Assembly: GCF_900162725.1 (NCBI RefSeq)
Contig: NZ_LT799418.1
Location: 4,422,895 to 4,486,894 of the forward strand
Direction of reading: 5' to 3'
Source: Parabacteroides sp. Marseille-P3160
GTDB taxonomy: Bacteria; Bacteroidota; Bacteroidia; Bacteroidales; Tannerellaceae
DNA: 64,000 nt
Shown here: one piece after another, positions 25,478-35,316 of the stretch
How the letters are laid out: each line of letters begins with the position of its first letter
Numbering within the stretch: position 1 is the first letter of the stretch
Made by a program: the position numbers and the translations under genes
The notes under the pieces: model-generated
Told to the model about the DNA's origin: nothing
The model's input: only the letters and a program-made list of their open reading frames with translations
The model's database searches: none

Positions 25478-28411
25478 TTATAAACCTAATCTGAAGCCAA
25501 ATAAAAACGTTCTGGTTTGAGGAACTCCATAATCCGAATCAAACTCCGGATCAAGTCCTATATAGTCCGTCAATGTAAATATATTTTTAACGTTTCCGAA
25601 TAATTCAAGTTTGGATATTCCCAATTTTGCTGTAATTGACTTGGGTAAAGAATAGCCTAAGGAAATATCACTTAAACGTATATATGAAGCATCATTAGTT
25701 TTTCCAAAATAATTCAAACCATATGGATTTGAATCATCCCTATTAGCCGGATAGGTATTCAGCTTATTTTCAGGCGTCCACCATTCCCGTTGGCGAATAT
25801 TGGCTTTCCCATCAAAATAAGTATTCATATATTCCGTGTAACGGGTAATTCCATGTACCGCATTGAAGAAGAAACTCAATGTAATATCTTTGTATGTAAA
25901 AGTATTCATTAATCCTATTCTATAATCCGGATCTTTACGTCCTATTATATGCATATCATCAGTCGTTATTTTCCCATCACCATTATGGTCTTTAACTTTA
26001 ACATCTCCCGGACGGGCTTCAGGCATATGCGAATTCAATATATCATCCGTTTCCTGCCAGATTCCATCAAACTCATAGGAATAGATGATACCAATAGGTT
26101 CACCAATAAACCATCTGCTTGCGACATTATCAACGGCTTTTCCATCTTCATCAAATAAGCCTACATCGACAATTTTGTTTTTACTCTGTGAAATATTAAA
26201 ATCAGTACGCCAGGTAAAATCATCAGTTTTAATGTTTAATGTAGATAAAGAAAATTCAAAACCTCTACTTTCCGTTTTACCGATGTTTTGGCGAATTGAA
26301 TTAACCCCATTGATTTGAGGAATCTTTTTATATAATAATAAATCAAATGTGTTAGCGAAAAAAGCATCGAACGAACCGAATAGCCGCCCTTTTAAAAAAG
26401 AATAATCCCATCCGACATTGAATTGGCGAGTCGTCTCCCAACTCAAAGTCGGGTCTGCCAGTTTATTCGGATAGAATCCGACAAGAGTAGTACCCTCATT
26501 ATTCAAATAATATTCATTAGACATAGTAGGCATGGTTTCATAGGCATTGATCGCTTGATTTCCGTTTTCACCGTATGACAGACGAAGTTTTGATCGATCA
26601 AGCCAATCAATTGATTTCATAAATGACTCACGCTCCATATTCCATCCTAACGCAACAGAAGGAAATGTTCCGTACTTATTATTAGCGCCAAACGATGAGA
26701 AGCCATCGCGACGAAGAGAAAATGTAAACAAGTACGTTCCATCATAATTGTAATTTATCCTGAACAATTGGGATAACGCTGTTTCTTTATTATATGTATC
26801 ACTCGGCGTAAGGGTGGTCGCCAGTTTAAACTGATAATAGGTCATATAATCCCCGATAAATCCGACTCCTGTATTATCATGATACTTGGTAACATATTCA
26901 CGAGAAGTATATACTCCGGTTAAATCAAGCCCATGGACCCCAAACTGATGGTTATAGTTTAATATATTTTCGATCGACCAGTCTTGTTTGTATTGATTAT
27001 TTACCGTGGCAACACCTTTTTTACTTTTGCCTTCGAGTGTAGCTGTTGACGATTTGTATGTTTCTATTAAACGCGAACGGAAATTGTATCCCCCTATCGT
27101 TTTAAAAGACAAACCTTTCAGGAAAGGAAAATCAATTTGTAGATAATTGATTGTATTTATACTTCGGGCAACATCTTCTTTTTGAATATTTAAACCTTCC
27201 AACGGATTCGTAACACCCATGTCGTCGATATTAGGCTGGAGTTTAATATTACCATTCTCATCATATGGGGACGTAAGAGGATTCATTTTCATAGCATTAC
27301 TTATGTTCGCTTTTTCCCCGGGCCGATCGTGATATCCCAAAATAGTATTAGTACCATATTTTAACCAGGAAGTTACTTCTGTATCCAAGTTTAAACGTAA
27401 TATATAACGATTGAACTCATCGTTTTTGGCAACCCCTTTAACTTGTGATACATTTCCGGATATATAATATCTTGTTTTATCCGCTCCTCCGGATACAGCC
27501 AGGTTATATTCCTGACTAATACCCGTTCGCATCGCATGATCAAGCCAATCTGTATTCACCCCTTTCTCGAATTGTTCCGTTTCGAAAGAACTCACACCCG
27601 TACGTTCTTTTTTAAAATTGTAGAATTGTGTTGCATCCATCATATCCGGACGCTGTATGATATTCGTTATCCCAATTGTAGAATTGAATGCAACATGAGT
27701 CTTGCCCGAAGCTCCCTTTTTAGACGTTATAAGCAAAACTCCACCGGCGGCTCTTGCTCCGTATATCGCGGCGGATGATGCATCTTTCAAAACTTCAATC
27801 GACTCAATATCATTTGGATTAATTTCAGAAAGAAAACCCTCATATTGTATTCCATCTAAAACGATTAAAGGACCAGCATCCGCATTAATTGAGTTTTGCG
27901 CCCTTATTCTCATTTTAGTACTTCCTTCCGCACTGGTTCCGGTATTAACAATGTTTAAGCCGGGAAGTTTGCCTTGTAAGGATTGTACAATGTTTACATT
28001 AGGCATATTTTCCAAATCTGCTGGTTTTACAGACATGACAGAGCCTGTTACATCTCTTCTCTTCTGTACTCCATAACCGATGACAACCACTTCATCCAAC
28101 ACTTGGCTATCCTCTTTCATTACAACATTGATAACATGATTAGTCCCAATGGGAATTGTTTGAGTCTTAAAACCCATATAGGTAAAAGAGAGAGAGGAAG
28201 AAGCAGGTGCATCTATAGCGTAATGTCCGTCAATATCCGTTATAGTACCTGCATTTTGGCCTACAACCGTTATTGTTACACCCACTAAAGGTTCACCACT
28301 CTCATCAGTTACTGTTCCGTTTATTGGATTTTTGTTTGTCTGAGCATTAATTACCGTTGTCGTAATTAATAGCAAAAAGAGTAGAATTAGACTTTTCTTT
28401 TTTTTCTGCAT
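25478..28411 (-). CDS. SusC-family TonB-dependent outer-membrane transporter (PUL 1)
   Basis: A 977-residue transporter with signal peptide (1-23, TVINA). Residues 30-105 are the carboxypeptidase-regulatory-like domain (GTVTDESGEPLVGVTITVVG), followed by the TonB-box-like segment LDEVVVIGYG and the plug (VSMKP to VLLITSKKG region). The rest is the barrel, ending in TFLFGFRLGL with a terminal aromatic-rich strand. There is no STN domain, consistent with control by an HTCS rather than a sigma/anti-sigma pair. With SusD it imports oligosaccharides using TonB energy. A candidate -7 box inside nested inverted repeats lies just upstream. Confidence 0.96.
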   Translation of the reverse strand: MQKKKKSLILLFLLLITTTVINAQTNKNPINGTVTDESGEPLVGVTITVVGQNAGTITDIDGHYAIDAPASSSLSFTYMGFKTQTIPIGTNHVINVVMKEDSQVLDEVVVIGYGVQKRRDVTGSVMSVKPADLENMPNVNIVQSLQGKLPGLNIVNTGTSAEGSTKMRIRAQNSINADAGPLIVLDGIQYEGFLSEINPNDIESIEVLKDASSAAIYGARAAGGVLLITSKKGASGKTHVAFNSTIGITNIIQRPDMMDATQFYNFKKERTGVSSFETEQFEKGVNTDWLDHAMRTGISQEYNLAVSGGADKTRYYISGNVSQVKGVAKNDEFNRYILRLNLDTEVTSWLKYGTNTILGYHDRPGEKANISNAMKMNPLTSPYDENGNIKLQPNIDDMGVTNPLEGLNIQKEDVARSINTINYLQIDFPFLKGLSFKTIGGYNFRSRLIETYKSSTATLEGKSKKGVATVNNQYKQDWSIENILNYNHQFGVHGLDLTGVYTSREYVTKYHDNTGVGFIGDYMTYYQFKLATTLTPSDTYNKETALSQLFRINYNYDGTYLFTFSLRRDGFSSFGANNKYGTFPSVALGWNMERESFMKSIDWLDRSKLRLSYGENGNQAINAYETMPTMSNEYYLNNEGTTLVGFYPNKLADPTLSWETTRQFNVGWDYSFLKGRLFGSFDAFFANTFDLLLYKKIPQINGVNSIRQNIGKTESRGFEFSLSTLNIKTDDFTWRTDFNISQSKNKIVDVGLFDEDGKAVDNVASRWFIGEPIGIIYSYEFDGIWQETDDILNSHMPEARPGDVKVKDHNGDGKITTDDMHIIGRKDPDYRIGLMNTFTYKDITLSFFFNAVHGITRYTEYMNTYFDGKANIRQREWWTPENKLNTYPANRDDSNPYGLNYFGKTNDASYIRLSDISLGYSLPKSITAKLGISKLELFGNVKNIFTLTDYIGLDPEFDSDYGVPQTRTFLFGFRLGL

Positions 28412-28414
28412 GGC

Positions 28415-28460
28415 GATTAGATTTAATTAATATTAGCTGGACAAAGCTAACCATCTAATC
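28415..28460 (-). promoter_or_regulatory. Candidate PUL 1 susC promoter within nested inverted repeats
   Basis: On the minus strand TAGCTTTG (28449-28442) is an exact TAnnTTTG box, 31 bases from the susC ATG. It sits inside two nested palindromes: GATTAGAT/ATCTAATC (28415-28422 with 28453-28460) and TTAGCT/AGCTAA (28433-28438 with 28445-28450). Such symmetry around a PUL promoter could be the target of the upstream HTCS, or a 5' RNA hairpin. HTCS sites are usually direct repeats, so the symmetric form leaves the binder open. Confidence 0.45.
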
Positions 28461-28538
28461 ACGGGGCATAGTTATAATCTAGTTCATTACATTTATAATA
28501 TAATACAGATAGATTATTTACAGCTTATTACAAACAAT

Positions 28539-31500
28539 TCAAGATAGGCTTTCTTCAATAAATTGCTTAGGAGATTTACCATATATTTTTTTAAAGCTCG
28601 TACTGAAATAGGCAGGTTCTTCAAATCCGACCATTAGTGAGACTTCATTTATTGTATACTTTTTTTCCTTGAAATAAGAGATCGCTTTATTCATTCTTAC
28701 AATTCTAATAAAGTCATTCGGAGTATAGCCGGTAATCGCATTAAACTTTGTATAAAGAATAGTACGGCTGAGTCCCATCTCTTTAGAGAAATCGGATATT
28801 GAGAATTTAGTATTCGCTAAATTCGCTTCAATAATTGAAGTTGCCTTATCAACAAACTGATTATTCAACTCGTTTTCAGAGATCCGGCTCGATATTTCTA
28901 TTTTTTTCTTGTCTATCCCTAAGAATTTCTGACGTAAAATTTTCCGGTTCTGAATGATATTATTAATTTTCAACCTGAGATATTTGATATCAAACGGTTT
29001 CTCAATATAATCATCGACCCCTAGGGTAAATCCTTCTACAACATGTTCTTTATCATTAACGACAGTCAACATAATCACAGGTATATGAGAAGTTTCAAAT
29101 GTGCTTTTTATCTTCTTACAAAGTTCGAATCCGTCCATCTCGGGCATTTGCAGATCCGAGACAACGATATCAGGATTGACTTTGAGAATTTCATTCCATG
29201 CAACAAGTCCATTCTCTGCTGTATAAATGCTATAATAGGAAGACAAGGACAGCTTCATATATGAACGTAAATCCTCATGATCTTCCACTATCAATATTTT
29301 TAATCTTAAATTGTCTGTATCGTAGGATGGATTGGGAATAATATTCTGGTTAAAGACCGGTATATTTTGATCATCCAAAAGAATATTATGCAGATAAGCT
29401 TTATGCCCCCGTTTAAATTGGACATAAAATTCGGAACCTCCAGACTCAGAGCTATTAACCCCGACATCTCCTTTGTGCAGAGTTACATATTGTTGAACTA
29501 AAAGAAGTCCTAGTCCGGAACCCGAAACATGAGAATTTATAGCATTACTGGCTCTGTAAAATCTTTTAAACAGGTTCTTTTGATCTTGTTTTGAAATACC
29601 GATGCCATTATCTTTTATAACAATTCGCCATGAATTATCATCAACACACAATGTAACAATAATGTATCCCTTGTTTTGTGTATATTTTATTGCATTCGAA
29701 ACGAGATTATCCAGAATCTTATCCATCTTCTCTACATCAAACCATTCCTCAACAGCTTCATCCGGAAGTCGCAATTCAAACAATATCTCTTTTTTTTGTG
29801 CAGATGATTTCCAATAGGTCAGTTTCTCTTTCAAATATTTTTGAACATCCCGTTTTTCAACCACGAGTTGATTTTGTGATTCATAAGCTTTCTGGAAATC
29901 AATAAGCTGGGAAAACAGGCTATTCAATTTGTTTAGATTCTTTGTAATCAGGTTCAACAAGTAGTCGCTCTTCGTTGAAGGTGGAATTTGTTCTTTCAAC
30001 TCATCAATCGGTCCGTTTATTAATGTCAGTGGAGTCCGTATATCATGTGCCGTATTAATGAAAAACTTGATTTTTTCTTGGGTTTGCTTTTTCTTAAGTT
30101 GTTGTTCCGCATACCTATATATTAAATAAGCGACAAAACAGATGAATGCCCCAAACAGAATGCGGGCCCAAAGTGTGTTCCAAAAAGGAGGTGAGACCTG
30201 TATAGATAGAGAACGCTCATCAAGTATATTATTATTATCATCAAGATATCTGACTTTAAATAAATAATTGCCGGCTATAATGTTTGTGTAGTTTGCGATA
30301 GGTTCGGTAGTAGGCCCTGTCCAATCCGGATCCATATTTTCAAGTTTCCACATATACCTCCGTATCTTACTTGTCGAGTAATCTATCGCTGTAAAATTGA
30401 TCGAAAAAGAATGTTGTTTATAGTTCAGTTTTATCAATTCAGTTTCATCCAAAGACTCTGTTAAGGGAGCATCTTTATCTCCAGGCAAGACGATCTTATT
30501 AAACAATCGAAAGTTTTCTAAAAAGAGTCGGGCCTTTTCCTGTCTTTTTTTTATATTTTCCGGATGGAAGTACGTAACGCCATCATAGGAACCAAAATAA
30601 ATCTCCCCATTACGCGTCTTCTCTTTTGATAATTGTCTGAACTGATTATCCGAAATACCATCTGTAATGGAATAATTAGTGACTTTATATGTTTTGGGGT
30701 TAAAACAACCGATTCCGTTCTCGCTACTAAACCATAGATTACCTTTATTGTCTGTTTCCATCGCATAGATAATGTCAGAAGGTAGTCCGTCTTTTTGCGT
30801 AAAACTTCGGATTACACCATTATTCATGTTACATTTATTGAGTCCGTCCCCATAAGATGCCAACCAAATGATAGAATCCGACTCCAGATACATATCACCT
30901 ATATATTTACTTTTCAAATTTTTATTAAAAGGAAGCTCTGTATGTTTTGCCGAATTTATATTTACTTGATACACTCCATATTCGGAAGATATTAATAGCG
31001 TATTTTCATCCTTTTGTATAATATGATTTATTTGACTAATCCCTCCGGATGTAAAAGAGTTCGTTATAGGATTGAATTTTGTTAAATGTCCTCTTTTCCC
31101 TCCAAACCATATATTCCCTTGGGAATCTTCAAATATTGCATAGACGAAGTTTGTGCCGATACAATTATTTGTATTATTTGTTCTTACATAATTATGGATG
31201 ATACGACCATCTTTATCAAGCCTGTAAACTCCTGAAGAATAGGTTCCGACCCAAATATTTTGACGGGAATCTTCATAGATCGTAAGAATATTTCTTGAAT
31301 CAAGGAGTCTAATCCACCGATCTTGTTTTTTATTCCATAAGCATAAATCGTTATTTGTCGCAAACCATATATTCCCTTCAGAATTTTCTAATATATCACA
31401 TATAACATTTCGACTTAGTGAATTATTATTACCCTTTTCATTTCTAATAGTTCTAAAACCATGTTCCGAATAATCAAAAATATAGACTCCATCCGAAAAA

Positions 31501-32438
31501 GTAGAAAGCCAGACTCTTCTTTCTTTATCCTTAAAGATATTGTATATGGCATTCCCATTTATATAGTTTCCCTTTTCCCCGTACTGATTGTATATTTTTT
31601 CTATTTGCAAAGTTTTTGTATTAAGCAAGCATGCATCCAGGCCTTCTGTCCCTATGATCAGATGATCTTTATCAAGCAGGTCAAGCGATAATATCGGATG
31701 ATACCACAGACGCATATCTTTAATAGGGGTAAGCTTTTTCTCTATTAAAGAATATAAGTATAATCCTTTATTAACAGTACCAATCCATAAATGGCCGGAT
31801 TCTTTATCGTACAAGCAGGTTTCAATCGAAAGGTTTTCTTTCTTTAGGATACCGGGGTCAATAACAGAATACCCCTTCCTTTCTGAAATACTATATTTAT
31901 ATATATTCCTATTTGTTTGTAGTAAAAAATGATTTTTGTCAAGATCAATAATGCTCCTATAGCTTTCCTCCTTCAAGTGCTGACTCTCAATAAAAAGAAT
32001 TGAATCTTGCTCTATAAATCCTAATTCGGTATGCGTCACAATCCAGATCCGGTTATTATGATCAAATGACAGCCATCGAATATACATATTGAGATCGACA
32101 TAAGATACAAATTCGTCTCTTTGATTATCATATCTATAGACCGTTCCCCTATCTGTGTAAGCCCAAAGGTTATCCTTCTTATCAAGTAAAACCCTTATTG
32201 TTCTAATCGGTATCGAACCATTATAGATGATACTCATAGGATAACTTTTGATGCTCACCCCATCATACCGATCAACACCGAAACGGGTGGAAATCCATAG
32301 AAAATCTTTCTTATCTTGAACAATATTGAACGTTTGCCTTCCACTCAAACCATCTTTTACTCCCAAGTGGTTTATTTGTTGCGAAAAAGCGATAATAGAG
32401 CAGAGATAAAAAAGAAGGATTAAAAAATATTTAATCAT
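28539..32438 (-). CDS. Hybrid two-component system sensor/regulator (HTCS) for PUL 1
   Basis: A 1299-residue one-protein sensor and regulator. Signal peptide 1-20; about a dozen two-component propeller repeats (for example KDFLWISTRFGVDRYDG, NLWFSSENGIG) to about 650; Y_Y_Y domain about 690-755; membrane helix about 760-780; HisKA with H798 in NTAHDIRTPL; HATPase with DNGIGIS and GSGLGL; receiver domain from 1046 with phosphoacceptor D1095 in VVSDLQMPEMDG; AraC-type helix-turn-helix about 1205-1299. The periplasmic propellers bind an oligosaccharide and the phosphorelay activates PUL promoters. It lies directly upstream of susC on the same strand with 127 bases between, so susC probably has its own promoter. 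Confidence 0.96.
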   Translation of the reverse strand: MIKYFLILLFYLCSIIAFSQQINHLGVKDGLSGRQTFNIVQDKKDFLWISTRFGVDRYDGVSIKSYPMSIIYNGSIPIRTIRVLLDKKDNLWAYTDRGTVYRYDNQRDEFVSYVDLNMYIRWLSFDHNNRIWIVTHTELGFIEQDSILFIESQHLKEESYRSIIDLDKNHFLLQTNRNIYKYSISERKGYSVIDPGILKKENLSIETCLYDKESGHLWIGTVNKGLYLYSLIEKKLTPIKDMRLWYHPILSLDLLDKDHLIIGTEGLDACLLNTKTLQIEKIYNQYGEKGNYINGNAIYNIFKDKERRVWLSTFSDGVYIFDYSEHGFRTIRNEKGNNNSLSRNVICDILENSEGNIWFATNNDLCLWNKKQDRWIRLLDSRNILTIYEDSRQNIWVGTYSSGVYRLDKDGRIIHNYVRTNNTNNCIGTNFVYAIFEDSQGNIWFGGKRGHLTKFNPITNSFTSGGISQINHIIQKDENTLLISSEYGVYQVNINSAKHTELPFNKNLKSKYIGDMYLESDSIIWLASYGDGLNKCNMNNGVIRSFTQKDGLPSDIIYAMETDNKGNLWFSSENGIGCFNPKTYKVTNYSITDGISDNQFRQLSKEKTRNGEIYFGSYDGVTYFHPENIKKRQEKARLFLENFRLFNKIVLPGDKDAPLTESLDETELIKLNYKQHSFSINFTAIDYSTSKIRRYMWKLENMDPDWTGPTTEPIANYTNIIAGNYLFKVRYLDDNNNILDERSLSIQVSPPFWNTLWARILFGAFICFVAYLIYRYAEQQLKKKQTQEKIKFFINTAHDIRTPLTLINGPIDELKEQIPPSTKSDYLLNLITKNLNKLNSLFSQLIDFQKAYESQNQLVVEKRDVQKYLKEKLTYWKSSAQKKEILFELRLPDEAVEEWFDVEKMDKILDNLVSNAIKYTQNKGYIIVTLCVDDNSWRIVIKDNGIGISKQDQKNLFKRFYRASNAINSHVSGSGLGLLLVQQYVTLHKGDVGVNSSESGGSEFYVQFKRGHKAYLHNILLDDQNIPVFNQNIIPNPSYDTDNLRLKILIVEDHEDLRSYMKLSLSSYYSIYTAENGLVAWNEILKVNPDIVVSDLQMPEMDGFELCKKIKSTFETSHIPVIMLTVVNDKEHVVEGFTLGVDDYIEKPFDIKYLRLKINNIIQNRKILRQKFLGIDKKKIEISSRISENELNNQFVDKATSIIEANLANTKFSISDFSKEMGLSRTILYTKFNAITGYTPNDFIRIVRMNKAISYFKEKKYTINEVSLMVGFEEPAYFSTSFKKIYGKSPKQFIEESLS

Positions 32439-32574
32439 CTGTTTTGTATAGTAAGTAATAAACGCTAAAATTAGATACTTTTCCCGAGAATAAAATCGCT
32501 ATAAGGTAAAACCGACTATTTTAACATTAATAGGAAAAGATTAAACATTAGGTCCTATATTGATTGTCAATCAT

Positions 32575-33831
32575 TCATCGTTTATAATAACTTATCCCTT
32601 CATCCCTTTTCAATGTTTTACTGAACGAAGTAATTCCGACGATACAGAGACCGAAGAGACCGATAATCAAATAGGCTACATCCATGCCGAAATAATGCGA
32701 CACGGTTCCGACAAGTAAGGGTGGAATAAAGGGACCGACAAAGCTGATACTCGACATGATCGTCAAAGCTGTCCCCACAGGCGTCTTCGCCTTCTCTCCG
32801 ACAATACTGTAAAGGGTCGGGACGACACAGGAAATCCCCAATCCGATGAGCCCGAAACCCAATGCATTGATAATAACATTGATCGTCATATCACCCGTCA
32901 ACTTAACCAACAGGGAGGAGATCATAAAGCCGGCGAAAATAAGATAGCCGGCCACGATCAAGATGGTCCTTTTCTTCCAGTAACGATAAAGCAGGGTGGT
33001 TATCAGGCGACCGATGAAGATAGTGGTCATAATGATCAGGAAGCCGACCTGAAGCGACTTAGGAGCCTTGATGACCGACTGAAAATAGAGATCGCTCCAC
33101 TCGAATATCGTATTTTCAACCCCCAAGGCTACCAGCCAGATCAGCCCCAGTTGGATCAGCAATATTTCAGGTAACTTCCTTTTCTTTCCCCCATCCTTTT
33201 TTTCGTCTTTCTTTTGCGCAACCTCACCCGCCACGGCAACAGCAACAGGATGTTCATGATCTAAAGGTAAAAACCGATAGGCAATTCCTATTCCAAGGAT
33301 AGATAAGACGGCAATGCCGGTAAAATGGGTTGGATAGCCGATATTCAGGTTTATCAAGGCGAATCCCAGCAAAGCCCCCAGACAGGCGGCAAAACTCCAC
33401 CCGGCATGAAAGGTCGCCATGATGGAAGTCTCATATAACCGGTCGACCTCAATCGCCTGCGTATTCAAGGAAATATCCGTCATATTCCAGAAAATACCGA
33501 AAAGAAGGAAGATAAAGCCCAGGATATATAGATTCGCCGGAAGTATCCCGGCCAACAACAAGGAAAAAGCATACCCCAAGATACTGATGAGCACGGCCTT
33601 CCGGTAACCAGCAAGGGAAAAAAGACTGTGAACGGCCGGAATAGCCAACAATTTTCCTACCGGAATCAAAGCCATCAACAAGCCGAGATGAGCCAGGTTT
33701 TCGACTCCGAATCCCTCCCGGATATCCGGGATACGGCTGGACCAGGCGGCAAAACACATCCCCTGTATCAGCTCCAATGCCAAGACGGCCAAACGTTTTC
33801 TTCTTCGGGCAGCGCCCGGTTGCATATCCAT
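32575..33831 (-). CDS. Major facilitator superfamily transporter
   Basis: A 418-residue MFS protein with twelve predicted membrane helices split by a charged central loop (EVAQKKDEKKDGGKKRKLPE, about 205-225). The first helix carries MCFAAWSSRIPDI, typical of the YbjJ-like MFS group of sugar or drug transporters. The start overlaps no gene; it follows trkH by 15 bases on the same strand, so it may be the last gene of a dxs-trkA-trkH unit. Its distance from PUL 1 is 136 bases, and it is separated from the HTCS only by that gap, but the strand order places it upstream of the HTCS, so read-through is possible. Substrate unknown. Confidence 0.8.
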   Translation of the reverse strand: MDMQPGAARRRKRLAVLALELIQGMCFAAWSSRIPDIREGFGVENLAHLGLLMALIPVGKLLAIPAVHSLFSLAGYRKAVLISILGYAFSLLLAGILPANLYILGFIFLLFGIFWNMTDISLNTQAIEVDRLYETSIMATFHAGWSFAACLGALLGFALINLNIGYPTHFTGIAVLSILGIGIAYRFLPLDHEHPVAVAVAGEVAQKKDEKKDGGKKRKLPEILLIQLGLIWLVALGVENTIFEWSDLYFQSVIKAPKSLQVGFLIIMTTIFIGRLITTLLYRYWKKRTILIVAGYLIFAGFMISSLLVKLTGDMTINVIINALGFGLIGLGISCVVPTLYSIVGEKAKTPVGTALTIMSSISFVGPFIPPLLVGTVSHYFGMDVAYLIIGLFGLCIVGITSFSKTLKRDEGISYYKR

Positions 33832-33846
33832 TTCCTACTGTTTTTT

Positions 33847-35307
33847 TTATTGTTTCCAGAAACTGGGGAGAAGGATCGTCAGCACGGTGAAAATCTCCAA
33901 ACGTCCAACCATCATCAGGAAAGACAGGAACCATTTCGCTTCATCCGACAAGCTGGAATAATTCCCCACCGGCCCCAAGACTCCCAATCCGGGCCCGGCG
34001 TTACTTATCGAAGAGACGGCGGCGCCTATCGATTCATCAAAGTCAAAACCGTCGAGCATCAATACGATGGAACTGATAATCACCAGTACGATATAAGCAA
34101 AGGCAAAAGCCAACACCCGTTGCACCAGATCCGGAGGAATTACCCGCCCGTTCATCCTTACAGGGATAATGGCGTGGGGGTGGGTTTGCTTCTTGAACTC
34201 GCAGAGTAGGTTCTTCACCAAAATCACCAGGCGCCCCATCTTAAGCCCGCCGCTGGTAGATCCCGCACAACCGCAAACCACCATGATGATCAGGGCAATC
34301 ATCCAGAAGAAAGGCCCCCAAGGTATAAAATCGGCGGTAAAATAACCGCAGGTAGAGATCAATGAAATAATCTGGAATGCCGCTTTCCGGAAAGCTCCTT
34401 CGAGGGAAGCCTCAAACTGGTTCAACAGCAGCCAGCCTGTTACGATTAAGATAATGATTAAGATAGAGGCAAAAAACCAACGGGTTTCCTCATCGTCGAT
34501 AAGTTTCTTGAATTTTCCCTTGAATGCAAAATAAATCAAAGTGAAATTAGTGGCTCCGACGATCATAAAAACCATCATCACATATTCCACGTAAGATGAA
34601 TTCCAATAAGCCACGCTGGCATTCTTCGTCGAAAAACCGCCAGTCGAGATGGTCGTCAAGGCATGGTTTACCGCATCGTAAAGATCCATCGGACCGGCCC
34701 AAAGCAGAATCCCGACCAAAACAGTCAGGAAGAGGTAGATGCCGGACAGATGTTTTGCCACCTGCGTGATCCGCGGGCGAAAACGCTCATGCGTAATGCT
34801 GGACGTTTCGGCATCGAAAAGTTGGGCCGCCCCGCCGCCGAATATCGGCATCAGGGCCACGGTGAAGACAATCATCCCCATTCCGCCCTGCCATTGCGTA
34901 AGGCTGCGCCAGTACAATACCCCATGCGGCAGGATCTCTATATCGACAAGAATTGTTGCGCCGGTGGTAGTAAAGCCGGACATGGTTTCGAAATAAGCAT
35001 CCGCAATATTGTCGATATATCCTCCCAGATAGAACGGCAACATGCCGAACAGGGAAAATAGCGCCCAAGTCAAAGTCACCGTCAACATCCCTTCCCTTCG
35101 GCCGGCAATACGTTCATCCGCCCGTAATCCACTCAAATAAAGAAGCAGTCCGGCAGCAAACATAATCCCGCTGGAATATAACAAAGGATAAAAATCGGAA
35201 CCTTTATAGATAAAAGCGACCAGTACGGCCGTCAACATGAACAGCGTCTCGAACATCAGCATCATGCCGAGCATCTTCATTATGAAACGAATATTCAATC
35301 GTGACAT
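33847..35307 (-). CDS. trkH: TrkH-family potassium uptake channel subunit
   Basis: A 486-residue integral membrane protein with the repeated M1-P-M2 layout of the SKT superfamily. P-loop regions are visible at SGFTTTGATIL, STGGFSTKN, STCGYFT and SNAGPGLG, each containing the glycine of the potassium filter. It forms the K+-conducting dimer whose gating depends on TrkA. It starts 9 bases after trkA, so both are in one operon. Confidence 0.95.
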   Translation of the reverse strand: MSRLNIRFIMKMLGMMLMFETLFMLTAVLVAFIYKGSDFYPLLYSSGIMFAAGLLLYLSGLRADERIAGRREGMLTVTLTWALFSLFGMLPFYLGGYIDNIADAYFETMSGFTTTGATILVDIEILPHGVLYWRSLTQWQGGMGMIVFTVALMPIFGGGAAQLFDAETSSITHERFRPRITQVAKHLSGIYLFLTVLVGILLWAGPMDLYDAVNHALTTISTGGFSTKNASVAYWNSSYVEYVMMVFMIVGATNFTLIYFAFKGKFKKLIDDEETRWFFASILIIILIVTGWLLLNQFEASLEGAFRKAAFQIISLISTCGYFTADFIPWGPFFWMIALIIMVVCGCAGSTSGGLKMGRLVILVKNLLCEFKKQTHPHAIIPVRMNGRVIPPDLVQRVLAFAFAYIVLVIISSIVLMLDGFDFDESIGAAVSSISNAGPGLGVLGPVGNYSSLSDEAKWFLSFLMMVGRLEIFTVLTILLPSFWKQ

Positions 35308-35316
35308 TTCCGGGCG

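Noticed and set aside
16938..32438. Recent horizontal acquisition of PUL 1
   Set aside because: The region is more AT-rich than its flanks, especially the HTCS and SusC genes, but no integrase, tRNA target or flanking direct repeat was seen, and HTCS/SusC genes often have this bias.
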